Shown here piece by piece: positions 34,917-43,114 of a DNA stretch of 64,000 nucleotides. The stretch lies in contig NZ_OY781464.1 in the NCBI RefSeq assembly GCF_963676735.1, forward strand, positions 3,443,001 through 3,507,000, read 5' to 3'. The notes under the pieces are model-generated. The model was not told where the DNA came from, searched no databases, and saw only the letters and a list, made by a program, of their open reading frames with translations. How positions within the stretch are numbered: the stretch's first letter is position 1; each line of letters starts with the position of its first letter. The translations under genes were made by a program, and so were the position numbers. This stretch comes from an uncultured Draconibacterium sp. GTDB taxonomy: Bacteria; Bacteroidota; Bacteroidia; Bacteroidales; Prolixibacteraceae.

Positions 34917-34932
34917 TTAACCTCGTGTTAAC
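34917..34932 (+). promoter_or_regulatory. Direct repeat TTAAC-N6-TTAAC upstream of exported peptide 2
   Basis: TTAAC at 34917-34921 and 34928-34932, next to the expected -33 region of the promoter whose -7 box is at 34955. The second half is GTTAAC, as in the copy before peptide 1. Confidence 0.5.
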
Positions 34933-34954
34933 GCTTTTATAGCAAACGAAACAA

Positions 34955-34962
34955 TATATTTG
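34955..34962 (+). promoter_or_regulatory. -7 box of exported peptide 2
   Basis: TATATTTG, a perfect TAnnTTTG, 32 bp before the ATG. No good TTTG at -33, which would fit activation by a regulator bound at 34917-34932. Confidence 0.6.
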
Positions 34963-34993
34963 TGTTTCAATCATCAACTAAAAAATAAAAATT

Positions 34994-35314
34994 ATGAAAA
35001 AGATCCTTATTGTTTTTGCACTTGTATTCGTTTATGGCTTAACAATGGCTAACACTTCTGCAGTTGTTGTAAACGCACAAAAAGCAGATGTTACAGTTGT
35101 TGCCGACGATGACAACATAATGGCTAGTGTTGAAGAGGAAAAAGACAAAAAGAAAAAAACAGAGAAAAAAGCCTGCTGTAGTTCAAAAACAGCCGAAAAA
35201 AAGACAACAGGTTGTACTGATGCACAAAAGAAGAGCTGTGCAGCTTCGGGCAAAACCTGTGGTGGCGAAAAATCAGCTGCGGAGAAAAAAAGCTGCTGCG
35301 GAGAAAAAAAGTAA
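34994..35314 (+). CDS. Exported Lys/Cys-rich peptide 2
   Basis: 106 residues. Signal segment MKKILIVFALVFVYGLTMA, an acidic spacer (VVADDDNIMASVEEEKD), then a tail made almost only of Lys, Ala, Ser, Thr, Gly and Cys, with seven Cys: two CC pairs (KKACCSS and KKSCCGEKK) plus three single Cys. It is a paralogue of the peptide at 32457, with more Cys and less regular repeats. The tail looks metallothionein-like but matches no family I know. The gene is divergent from the sensor kinase gene and upstream of hydF, with a terminator in between. Confidence 0.85.
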   Translation: MKKILIVFALVFVYGLTMANTSAVVVNAQKADVTVVADDDNIMASVEEEKDKKKKTEKKACCSSKTAEKKTTGCTDAQKKSCAASGKTCGGEKSAAEKKSCCGEKK

Positions 35315-35335
35315 AAAACAACTTTTAATAGTTTC

Positions 35336-35363
35336 AAAAAGGGTGCACGTGCACCCTTTTTTT
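35336..35363 (+). terminator. Intrinsic terminator of exported peptide 2
   Basis: A perfect palindrome AAAAGGGTGCAC/GTGCACCCTTTT with seven T following. Confidence 0.88.
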
Positions 35364-35422
35364 GTTTTCCGATTGCGAGTGAAGGATTGAATTTGTACTT
35401 TCAGTCGCGAAAAAACAGTTGT

Positions 35423-36652
35423 ATGAGATCACCAAAATCGTTTCGTTTACATATTGGAATTTTTGGCCGCAGGAATGCAGGCAAATCAAGCATTTTGAAT
35501 GCGCTTACCCAGCAAGATGTTTCGATTGTTTCGGAAGTTGCGGGAACCACTACCGATCCGGTTGAGAAACCAATGGAACTGCTTCCGCTTGGACCGGTTC
35601 TTTTTATCGACACGGCCGGTATTGATGATGTTGGCGCCCTGGGCGAAAAACGAATTGCCAAAACACTTGCCGTTTTCGATCGCACCGATCTGGCAATCAT
35701 CGTTTCCAACTTTTCAGAATGGGGCGCATACGAAGAATCGCTGGTGGACGAATTTAACCAGCGTGAAATTCCGTTTCTTGTTGTTTTTAACAAGAGCGAT
35801 TTATACCCGGAAAATTTTGAACTGATTACCGCGCTTGATGGAAAAAAAATAAAACTTACACAAACTTCGGCAACAGAACAAAAAGGAATTGCCGGGTTGC
35901 GCCAATTGCTGTTAAAATCGGCACCGGCAGATTTTATTAACCGCCCCAGCATCCTGGCTGATTTGGTTGGCCCCGGCGAAGCCGCTGTGCTGGTGGTTCC
36001 TATCGATAAAGAAGCACCAAAAGGCAGATTGATTTTACCACAAGTACAGAGCATTCGCGACTTGCTGGATAACGATGCCTTTTGTATGGTTGTTAAAGAA
36101 CGTGAATTACGTGAAGCACTTTCGTGTTTGAACAAACCGCCCAAACTGGTGGTGACAGACTCGCAGGCTTTTTTAAAAGTAGCGGCCGACACGCCTGCTG
36201 ATATCCCACTAACCTCGTTTTCCATTTTATTTGCACGCTTTCAGGGCGATTTAAACGAGATGGTACGGGGCGCAATGGCTATCGACCAACTAAAAACCGG
36301 AGACAAAGTATTGATCGCCGAAGCTTGTTCGCACCACCCTATCGGTGAAGATATTGGCACGGTAAAAATACCTCGCTGGCTGACACAGTATGTTGGCGGC
36401 AAACTGCAAATTGAAAGCACGCGTGGCCACGATTTTCCTCCCAACCTGTCGGATTACAAACTGATTATTCATTGTGGTGCCTGCATGTGGAACCGACGCG
36501 AAATGCTTAGCCGGATTATGAAAGCCAAACAAGTCGGCGTACCACTTACCAACTACGGACTCACCATTGCCTATTCGCTGGGCATTTTTGAACGGGCACT
36601 GCAACCATTCCCGGCCGCATTGGAAATTTACAAAAATGGAATTGAATTATAA
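35423..36652 (+). CDS. hydF: [FeFe] hydrogenase maturation GTPase HydF
   Basis: 409 residues from ATG 35423, the start that puts the G1 motif GRRNAGKSS at residues 15-23. Other GTPase motifs: DTAGIDD (G3) and NKSD (G4). The C-terminal iron-sulfur site is Cys302-x-His304 and HCGAC with Cys351 and Cys354, the expected HydF pattern. HydF is the scaffold on which the diiron subcluster is assembled before transfer to the hydrogenase. It is separated from hydE/hydG/aspA by the two-component system and peptide genes, and starts downstream of the terminator at 35336-35363. Confidence 0.95.
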   Translation: MRSPKSFRLHIGIFGRRNAGKSSILNALTQQDVSIVSEVAGTTTDPVEKPMELLPLGPVLFIDTAGIDDVGALGEKRIAKTLAVFDRTDLAIIVSNFSEWGAYEESLVDEFNQREIPFLVVFNKSDLYPENFELITALDGKKIKLTQTSATEQKGIAGLRQLLLKSAPADFINRPSILADLVGPGEAAVLVVPIDKEAPKGRLILPQVQSIRDLLDNDAFCMVVKERELREALSCLNKPPKLVVTDSQAFLKVAADTPADIPLTSFSILFARFQGDLNEMVRGAMAIDQLKTGDKVLIAEACSHHPIGEDIGTVKIPRWLTQYVGGKLQIESTRGHDFPPNLSDYKLIIHCGACMWNRREMLSRIMKAKQVGVPLTNYGLTIAYSLGIFERALQPFPAALEIYKNGIEL

Positions 36653-36770
36653 TCCTGGTATAGCCTTCAGAGAAAAAAACAACTTAAAAAAAAAGCAGAC
36701 AATTGCTGTTCGATACTTATTCTAAAACCTAACAATTAGTTAAGTTGTTGTGGTTTAAAAAGGAAATAAT

Positions 36771-37502
36771 ATGAACCGGATAGTTTTTATATTTTTAATA
36801 GTAGCAGGCCTGTCGTGCACCGATAAAGAGAGCCCTGAAAATATGATTTTACAGAACGAAACACCTGAAAATAACCAGGAACCCGGGAACACCGAAATCT
36901 ATTACCTGGCGCTGGGCGACTCTTATACCATTGGCGAGAGCGTTGCCCAAAATGAAAGATTCCCGGTACAATTGGAAGAACAATTAAAAAATGAAGGGTT
37001 TGCAATTCAACCGGTAAAAATAATAGCACGCACCGGCTGGACTACCGATGAGTTAGCCAATGCCATTAAAAGCGAAACACTCAAAAACGCCTATAACGTG
37101 GTTACTTTGCTAATTGGCGTAAACAACCAATACCGTGGAAGAAGCGCTGATGAATACCGCACTCAATTTAAAGAGCTTTTACAAACCGCCATTGCTCTGG
37201 CCGGCTACGATGCTAAAAATGTAATTGTAATTTCGATACCGGATTATGGTGTTACTCCCTTTGGAGAAACGCGCAATCCCGATCAGATTGCCAAAGAAAT
37301 TGACCAGTTTAATTCCATTAACCAGCAAGAAACTCAAAGGCTTAATGCACGGTATGTAAATATTACCGGCATATCGCGCGAAGCAAAAAACGACCAAACT
37401 TTAGTGGCATCCGATGGACTGCACCCCTCAGCAGAAATGTACCGGCGTTGGGTTGAAAAAATACTTCCTGAAGCCAAAGCAATACTCGAAAAACAAAAAT
37501 AA
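36771..37502 (+). CDS. SGNH/GDSL hydrolase lipoprotein
   Basis: 243 residues with a lipobox (IVAGLSC, Cys16). The catalytic blocks of SGNH hydrolases are present: block I LALGDSYTIG (nucleophile Ser), block III GVNNQYRG with the Asn, and block V DGLHPS with Asp and His. It is an outer-membrane or periplasmic esterase, perhaps removing acetyl groups from glycans, but the substrate is not shown. Its stop overlaps the kynureninase start (TAATG), so the two are translationally coupled, although a functional link is not obvious. Confidence 0.9.
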   Translation: MNRIVFIFLIVAGLSCTDKESPENMILQNETPENNQEPGNTEIYYLALGDSYTIGESVAQNERFPVQLEEQLKNEGFAIQPVKIIARTGWTTDELANAIKSETLKNAYNVVTLLIGVNNQYRGRSADEYRTQFKELLQTAIALAGYDAKNVIVISIPDYGVTPFGETRNPDQIAKEIDQFNSINQQETQRLNARYVNITGISREAKNDQTLVASDGLHPSAEMYRRWVEKILPEAKAILEKQK

Positions 37503-38782
37503 TGATAACAAACCCGGATAAAAACGACGTTGAAAGATTAGACAACGAAGACCCATTAAAAGCATTCAGAAAACGCTTTTTTATTGATTCCGAACAAACC
37601 ATATATCTTGACGGGAACTCGCTCGGGCGCCTTCCGTTAGCAACCAAAAGCTTACTTTCTGAAGTAGTTGAAAAACAGTGGGGAACAGATTTAATTGAGA
37701 GCTGGAATAAAAACTGGTACCATAAGCCGGCTGTTTTGGGGGATAAAATTGCAACAATAATTGGAGCCTCGCCGGGCGAAGTTATTGTCTCCGACAGCAC
37801 ATCAATTAATTTATACAAGCTGGCATTTGCTGCATTAAAACACCAAAAAGGAAAAACTACTGTTGTTAGCGACGAGCTTAATTTTCCTACCGACCTTTAT
37901 ATTTTGCAGGGTCTGGTTAATGAATTTGGCCCGGAATACAGCCTGGATCTTGCCCGTTCAAACAACGGCATATCAATTAACACGGACGAGCTTAAGTCTA
38001 AAATCACAAAAAACACGGCATTGGTAGTGCTTTCACTGGTTGCTTTTAAAAGTGCCTTTATGTACAACCTAAAAGAAATAAGCGATTATGTCCACCGGAT
38101 GGGAGCGTTGGTATTATGGGACCTCAGTCATGCTGCAGGAGCGGTAGAAATTGAACTTAATGAGAGTTATGCCGATATGGCCGTTGGCTGCACATACAAA
38201 TACCTAAACGGCGGTCCGGGCTCACCGGCTTTCTTATACCTTCGTTCAGACCTGCAGGAACAATTCCTGTCGCCGGTGCAAGGCTGGTTTGGCGATGCCC
38301 GGCCTTTTGATTTCGACCTGAACTACCAGCCGGCAAAAGGTATTTGCAGGTTTTTAACCGGTACTCCTCCGGTATTAAACTTAATGGCTATTGAAACCGG
38401 TCTGGATCTACTTATTGAAGCGGGGATAAAAAACATTCACAAAAAAAGTATCGGTCTGTCCGGTTTTTTTCTTTCGCTGGTTAAATCAAAACTTAAAGCT
38501 TATGGCTTTCAACTCGGATCTCCAATCGGGGCTTCCTGCCGCGGATCGCATATTACATTAAAACACCCCGAGGCCTACCGGATTTGTCAGGCCTTAATTC
38601 ATCCCAAAACCACATCGCTCAAAATTATTCCCGATTTTCGTGATCCGGATAATATCCGTTTTGGATTTACGCCACTATACACCACCTATTCTGAATTATG
38701 GGAAACAGTGCAACGACTGCAGGAGATTGTGGAAAAAAAGGAGTATCGCCAATATACGAGCCAGCGACTAACGGTAACCTGA
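37502..38782 (+). CDS. kynU: Kynureninase
   Basis: 426 residues. PLP enzyme that splits kynurenine or 3-hydroxykynurenine into anthranilate (or its hydroxy form) and alanine. Typical motifs: IYLDGNSLGRLP near the start, VSDSTSINLYKLA, WDLSHAAGA, the PLP-lysine segment GCTYKYLNGGPGSPAF, and GWFGDARPFDF. Length matches the family. The start overlaps the stop of the esterase gene. No other kynurenine-pathway genes are in the window, so it may serve catabolism of tryptophan or NAD synthesis. Confidence 0.94.
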   Translation: MITNPDKNDVERLDNEDPLKAFRKRFFIDSEQTIYLDGNSLGRLPLATKSLLSEVVEKQWGTDLIESWNKNWYHKPAVLGDKIATIIGASPGEVIVSDSTSINLYKLAFAALKHQKGKTTVVSDELNFPTDLYILQGLVNEFGPEYSLDLARSNNGISINTDELKSKITKNTALVVLSLVAFKSAFMYNLKEISDYVHRMGALVLWDLSHAAGAVEIELNESYADMAVGCTYKYLNGGPGSPAFLYLRSDLQEQFLSPVQGWFGDARPFDFDLNYQPAKGICRFLTGTPPVLNLMAIETGLDLLIEAGIKNIHKKSIGLSGFFLSLVKSKLKAYGFQLGSPIGASCRGSHITLKHPEAYRICQALIHPKTTSLKIIPDFRDPDNIRFGFTPLYTTYSELWETVQRLQEIVEKKEYRQYTSQRLTVT

Positions 38783-39208
38783 TTAAGGCTGTTTTACTAA
38801 ACGAAAAAATCCGAAAAACTCAATCTTCCCCATCGCATCTTTTTTTAGTAGCTTTAAGTTACCCTTCTCAAAAGCAAACTGAAACTCAATATTATTCCTA
38901 AAATCCTTTGGGTGGATACAACTTATATAATTTCGTGCTACACTCCATTTTCCTTCAGTAAAGGGCTGAAAAAGTTTTACCGGAGGGTTTCCGGCAACTA
39001 TAAATTCGCGGTTTTCTAAAAAAGAAATAACAAAAAGGATGTTGTTCGCTTTTAAATACTCCAATTCAAAATGTAGTAATTCGTTGTCAACATCTACATA
39101 ATATTCGTACAGCTCCCATTTGCCGGGTATTAACTGTATTTTGCGGCCAAATACTGCGGGAGATTTTAACCAGGCAAGAAGTTTTAAATAAGCAGTTTTT
39201 TGTTTCAT
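38783..39208 (-). CDS. Conserved protein of unknown function, beta-rich
   Basis: 141 residues from ATG 39208; the frame reaches a TTG at 39238 but that is less likely. Recurrent GKW motifs (PGKWELYEYY and EGKWSVARNY) and a C-terminal GNLKLLKKDAMGKIEFFGFFRL segment suggest a lipocalin-like beta barrel. No signal peptide. It ends exactly where kynU ends on the other strand. I know such proteins only as conserved Bacteroidota hypotheticals and make no functional claim. Confidence 0.75.
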   Translation of the reverse strand: MKQKTAYLKLLAWLKSPAVFGRKIQLIPGKWELYEYYVDVDNELLHFELEYLKANNILFVISFLENREFIVAGNPPVKLFQPFTEGKWSVARNYISCIHPKDFRNNIEFQFAFEKGNLKLLKKDAMGKIEFFGFFRLVKQP

Positions 39209-39602
39209 TGCGCAACAGTAACTTCTGATATGACCCAACAGCGGTTTAAAAGTTTAATTAAACCCATTACTTTCTTTTGCTATAAACCTCAATTTATTGT
39301 TCTGAAAAAGAAAAAGGGTAGCCTCTACAAGCCACCCCCCACATTCAATAATGTATAATGATAAAAAATAAGGGTATTGCAAGTTTATGCAATACATATC
39401 GGAATATTAAACCATCACAACGCTACTTATCAACAACTTACCGTGCATAGCCTTGGTTTTTCTCCTTTCTGCCAGCCCCAAAACTTCCTTTACAAACAAA
39501 ACACGAGTGGTTATTAACTTTTGAAGCAGTTGTTAAAAACAAGGTATAAGCTTGCAATAAGAAACAGGCTTTAATTTTATTTCCGGGAAAAACAAGCAAC
39601 AC

Positions 39603-39633
39603 TTTGTCAATCAAAATCTTTTAGCTACTTTTG
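39603..39633 (+). promoter_or_regulatory. Promoter of rpsO
   Basis: TTTG at 39603-39606, exactly 19 bp, then TACTTTTG at 39626-39633: both match the Bacteroidota consensus. The leader is about 70 nt. The rest of 39239-39602 has no gene or repeat that I can support. Confidence 0.8.
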
Positions 39634-39710
39634 CGCCGATAATTTTAAGCCGTTTCTATTGAAAGCGATGTTGCGGCGTAAATATTGTATAACAAAAAAG
39701 TTCTTTAAAA

Positions 39711-39980
39711 ATGTATTTATCAGGAGAAAAAAAACAAGAGTTATTTGCACAACATGGCAAATCAGCTCAAGACACAGGTAGTGCAGAAGGTCAGATTGCA
39801 TTGTTCACATTCAGAATTAACCATTTGACTGAACACCTGAAACAAAACAAAAAAGACCACAGCACTCGTCGTGCATTGATTAAATTAGTTGGTAAGCGTC
39901 GTAGCTTACTCGATTACTTAAAAAGAAAAGATATCGAACGCTACCGTGCGATATTGAAAGAATTGAACTTACGTAAGTAA
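39711..39980 (+). CDS. rpsO: Ribosomal protein uS15
   Basis: 89 residues, full family length. Binds the 16S rRNA central domain and helps assemble the small subunit. Conserved segments include DTGSAEGQIALFTFRINHLTEHLK, KKDHSTRRALIKLVGKRRSLLDYL and the end of the last helix KRKDIERYRAIL. It sits upstream of pnp, the usual order in many bacteria, but a strong terminator at 39989 separates them, so pnp has its own promoter. Confidence 0.98.
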   Translation: MYLSGEKKQELFAQHGKSAQDTGSAEGQIALFTFRINHLTEHLKQNKKDHSTRRALIKLVGKRRSLLDYLKRKDIERYRAILKELNLRK

Positions 39981-39988
39981 ATTATATT

Positions 39989-40024
39989 GAAAGGCAATGC
40001 ATTGGTATTGCCTTTCTTTTTTTG
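39989..40024 (+). terminator. Intrinsic terminator of rpsO
   Basis: GAAAGGCAAT pairs with ATTGCCTTTC, followed by at least eight T. Confidence 0.92.
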
Positions 40025-40149
40025 TAAATTGCAAAACCTCACCACCCATTGTAATTAACAAAGGCCTGTTTTTTGAAAAAATGCAGATTGGAAAGTCTAA
40101 ACATGTTAATCATGAAGTCTCACCCTGATTTTATCTACGATTAAATCGT

Positions 40150-40171
40150 CCCTCTCTACAGGTAGAGAGGG
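40150..40171. repeat. REP-like hairpin
   Basis: CCCTCTCTA pairs with TAGAGAGGG across CAGG; the sequence continues AATGAGGGAGAGTT. Same style as the 1791-2011 REP-like elements. It lies in the pnp leader. Confidence 0.5.
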
Positions 40172-40240
40172 AATGAGGGAGAGTTAAACAGACTCCATTT
40201 TACAGAAGCAACAGGCCATAAAAAACAACATTTTAAAATT

Positions 40241-42580
40241 ATGGTAAACGCTACAGTTAAAACAATCGAACTTGCCGATGGCAGAACGATTACCATTGAA
40301 ACCGGCAAACTGGCAAAACAAGCCGATGGTTCGGTAGTGGTCCGAATGGGTGACACCATGTTGCTGGCTACAGTAGTTTCAGCAAAAGAAGCAAAAGAAG
40401 ATGTAGATTTTATGCCGGTATCGGTTGATTACCGCGAAAAATTCGCCGCTGCAGGACGCTTTCCGGGTGGTTTCCTGAAAAGAGAAGCCCGTCCGAGCGA
40501 CGATGAAATTTTGGTTGCACGCCTTGTTGACCGTGCCCTCCGTCCGCTTTTCCCGGATGATTACCACGCCGAAACAGCCGTGATGATCTCTCTTATCTCA
40601 GCAGGAAAAGATGAAATGCCGGATTGTTTGGCCGGATTGGCAGCATCAGCAGCCATTTCTGTTTCCGACATTCCGTTTGAAACACCAATTTCAGAAGTGC
40701 GTGTAGCACGTGTGAATGACGAATTTGTGATCAACCCAACTTACTCGCAGTTGGCTGAAGCCGACCTTGACATTATGGTTGGCGCCTCGTTCGACAACAT
40801 TATGATGGTGGAAGGCGAAATGGATGAGGTATCGGAAGAAGATATGCTCGCTGCTATTAAAGTTGCCCACGAAGAAATTAAAAAGCACTGTAAAGTTCAG
40901 GAAGAACTGGCTGCAGAACTGGGTGTGGTTAAACGTGAATACTGCCACGAAAACAACAACGAAGAGCTGCGCGAAAAAGTAAAAGCTGAAACCTACGACG
41001 CTTGTTATGAAGTTGCTAAAAAGCAATTAACAAACAAAGCCGAGCGTATGGATTCGTTTATGGTGATTCGCGACGAGTTTATTGAGAAATATACGGAAGA
41101 AAATGCCGGAAACGAAGAAATTGACTTAGACCAGCACATTGGTTTAATTAAAAGATACTACCACGACGTTGAAAAAGAAGCCATGCGCCGTATGATTCTC
41201 GACGAATCAATTCGTTTAGACGGCCGTGCTACCAACGAAATCCGCCCAATTTGGGGAGAGGTTGATTACCTGCCCGGAGCACACGGATCTGCAATTTTTA
41301 CCCGTGGCGAAACCCAGTCATTAACTTCGGTTACCCTGGGTACCAAAATGGACGAAAAAATTGTTGACCAGGTAACGGTTCAGGGAAAAGAAAAATTCCT
41401 GTTACACTATAACTTCCCTCCATTCTGTGTGGGCGATCCAAAAACCCCTCGCGGAACAAGCCGTCGCGAAATTGGTCACGGAAACCTGGCTTTCCGCGCA
41501 CTAAAACGCATGATTCCGCAAGATACTCCTTATGTTATTCGTATTGTTTCTGATATTCTGGAATCGAATGGTTCGTCGTCGATGGCAACCGTTTGCGCCG
41601 GAACAATGGGAATGATGGACACCGGGTTAAAAATTAAAAAACCGGTATCGGGTATTGCAATGGGCTTAATCACCGATAAAGGTGCTTCAAAATACGCCGT
41701 ACTTTCTGATATTTTAGGCGATGAAGACCACCTGGGCGATATGGACTTTAAAGTAACCGGTACTGCCGATGGTATTACCGCTACCCAAATGGATATTAAA
41801 GTTGACGGACTGCCATACGAAGTGCTTGCAGAAGCATTGCAACAGGCAAAAGAAGGCCGTTTGCATATTTTAGGCGAAATGATGAAAGTGATTCCTGAGC
41901 CACGCGAAGACTATAAACCAAACGTTCCGCGTATTGAAACCTTAAGTATCCCGAAAGATATGATTGGTGCAGTAATCGGACCTGGAGGAAAAGTAATTCA
42001 GGCGATTCAGGAAGAAACAGAAACCGTTATTGTTATTGAAGAAATTGATGATGCGGGTGTTGTTCAGATTTCAGGAGCCGGACTGGAGCCAATTGAAGCG
42101 GCAAAAGCTAAAATTAAGGCAATCACCGCACTTCCTGAAGTAGGCGAAGTATACCAGGGTAAAGTAAAATCGGTAGTTTCTTTCGGAGCTTTTATCGAAA
42201 TTATTCCTGGAAAAGAAGGACTGTTGCACGTATCGGAAATGGCCTGGGAGCGCGTTGAAAACGCAGAAGACTTTGCAAAAGAAGGCGAAATTGTTGAAGT
42301 GAAACTTATCGGTGTTGACGAAAAAACCGGTAAACTGAAACTTTCGCGCAAAGTGTTGTTGCCAAAACCTGAAGGTTATGTAGAGCGCCCACCAAGAGAA
42401 AATCGTGGCCGTCGTGATGACCGCAGAGGTGGTGATCGCCGTGGAGGAGACCGCAGAGACTTCAGAGGTGGTGATCGCCGTCGTGATGATCGCAGAAGAG
42501 ACGACCGAAGAGGTGGTGATAATCGCGATTTCCGTCCACGACGTGACGAAAATAACGACGCACCAAAATCAGAAGAATAA
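40241..42580 (+). CDS. pnp: Polyribonucleotide nucleotidyltransferase (PNPase)
   Basis: 779 residues. Phosphorolytic 3'-5' exoribonuclease. Two RNase PH domains are visible, the second with GDEDHLGDMDFKVTGTADGITATQMDIK. A KH domain (MIGAVIGPGGKVIQAIQEET) and an S1 domain (YQGKVKSVVSFGAFIEIIPGKEGLLHVSEM) follow. The C-terminal ~60 residues are an Arg/Asp/Gly tail (RRGGDRR, RRDDRR repeats), probably disordered and RNA-binding; this tail is an addition relative to E. coli PNPase. Cytosolic; part of RNA decay. Confidence 0.98.
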   Translation: MVNATVKTIELADGRTITIETGKLAKQADGSVVVRMGDTMLLATVVSAKEAKEDVDFMPVSVDYREKFAAAGRFPGGFLKREARPSDDEILVARLVDRALRPLFPDDYHAETAVMISLISAGKDEMPDCLAGLAASAAISVSDIPFETPISEVRVARVNDEFVINPTYSQLAEADLDIMVGASFDNIMMVEGEMDEVSEEDMLAAIKVAHEEIKKHCKVQEELAAELGVVKREYCHENNNEELREKVKAETYDACYEVAKKQLTNKAERMDSFMVIRDEFIEKYTEENAGNEEIDLDQHIGLIKRYYHDVEKEAMRRMILDESIRLDGRATNEIRPIWGEVDYLPGAHGSAIFTRGETQSLTSVTLGTKMDEKIVDQVTVQGKEKFLLHYNFPPFCVGDPKTPRGTSRREIGHGNLAFRALKRMIPQDTPYVIRIVSDILESNGSSSMATVCAGTMGMMDTGLKIKKPVSGIAMGLITDKGASKYAVLSDILGDEDHLGDMDFKVTGTADGITATQMDIKVDGLPYEVLAEALQQAKEGRLHILGEMMKVIPEPREDYKPNVPRIETLSIPKDMIGAVIGPGGKVIQAIQEETETVIVIEEIDDAGVVQISGAGLEPIEAAKAKIKAITALPEVGEVYQGKVKSVVSFGAFIEIIPGKEGLLHVSEMAWERVENAEDFAKEGEIVEVKLIGVDEKTGKLKLSRKVLLPKPEGYVERPPRENRGRRDDRRGGDRRGGDRRDFRGGDRRRDDRRRDDRRGGDNRDFRPRRDENNDAPKSEE

Positions 42581-42601
42581 AATTTTGATTGAAATATTTT
42601 C

Positions 42602-42634
42602 AAAAACGCTCCGCCGCAAGGTGGGGCGTTTTTT
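42602..42634 (+). terminator. Intrinsic terminator of pnp
   Basis: AAAACGCTCCGCC pairs with GGTGGGGCGTTTT (one mismatch), loop GCAA, then T residues. Confidence 0.85.
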
Positions 42635-42644
42635 ATAATAAAAT

Positions 42645-42980
42645 CTGGTAGCAGACAACCTTTCTCTGCTGTCCGATAATCCTTCTCTCCCATCAGCGAA
42701 TAATTCGCTGACAGACAATAGCCTCCATTTTATATAAGATCAACTATATCTTTCATAAGATCGTCGTCATCTTACGGCAGATGGTCATAATCTTACGGCA
42801 GAGAATCATTAGCTGACATCAGACGGCCTTCATCTTATATAAGATCAACGATATCATATAAGAGAGAATCCTTCTCTTATTATCCGTTATATTCTTCTTA
42901 TTGCAGATCATACTTATCTTCCGGCAGAGACTCATTCGCTGACATAAGATGGTCATTATCTTATGCCTTCAATTATCAGG
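42645..42980. repeat. Diverged 21-bp tandem array, 16 units
   Basis: Units of exactly 21 bp in register from 42645 to 42980. Most begin CTTA or CTGA, AGA is often at positions 9-11 of the unit, and TCAT recurs at positions 15-18. Examples: units at 42771, 42792, 42834 and 42939. Some units resemble each other at a distance (TTATATAAGATCAAC at 42730 and 42835), as in a higher-order repeat. No frame is preserved on purpose: it lies between pnp and an unrelated gene. 42981-43114 shows nothing notable. Confidence 0.8.
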
Positions 42981-43114
42981 GATAAAATGCATCACCATTC
43001 TATATAACTCTTCTACTTCGTGCCGTTGCTAAACTAACTCGAAACTATTAGCTCGTAACTCGAAACACTGAACTTCCGATTCCTTTCATTAACTTCGCCA
43101 CAAATATTGTAAAA

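Noticed and set aside
35401..36225. 274-residue minus-strand frame inside hydF
   Set aside because: Antisense shadow of a clear HydF coding region; Ser-rich translation typical of the reverse frame.
42645..42980. CRISPR array
   Set aside because: No identical repeats separated by unique spacers; every 21-bp unit differs, and there are no cas genes.
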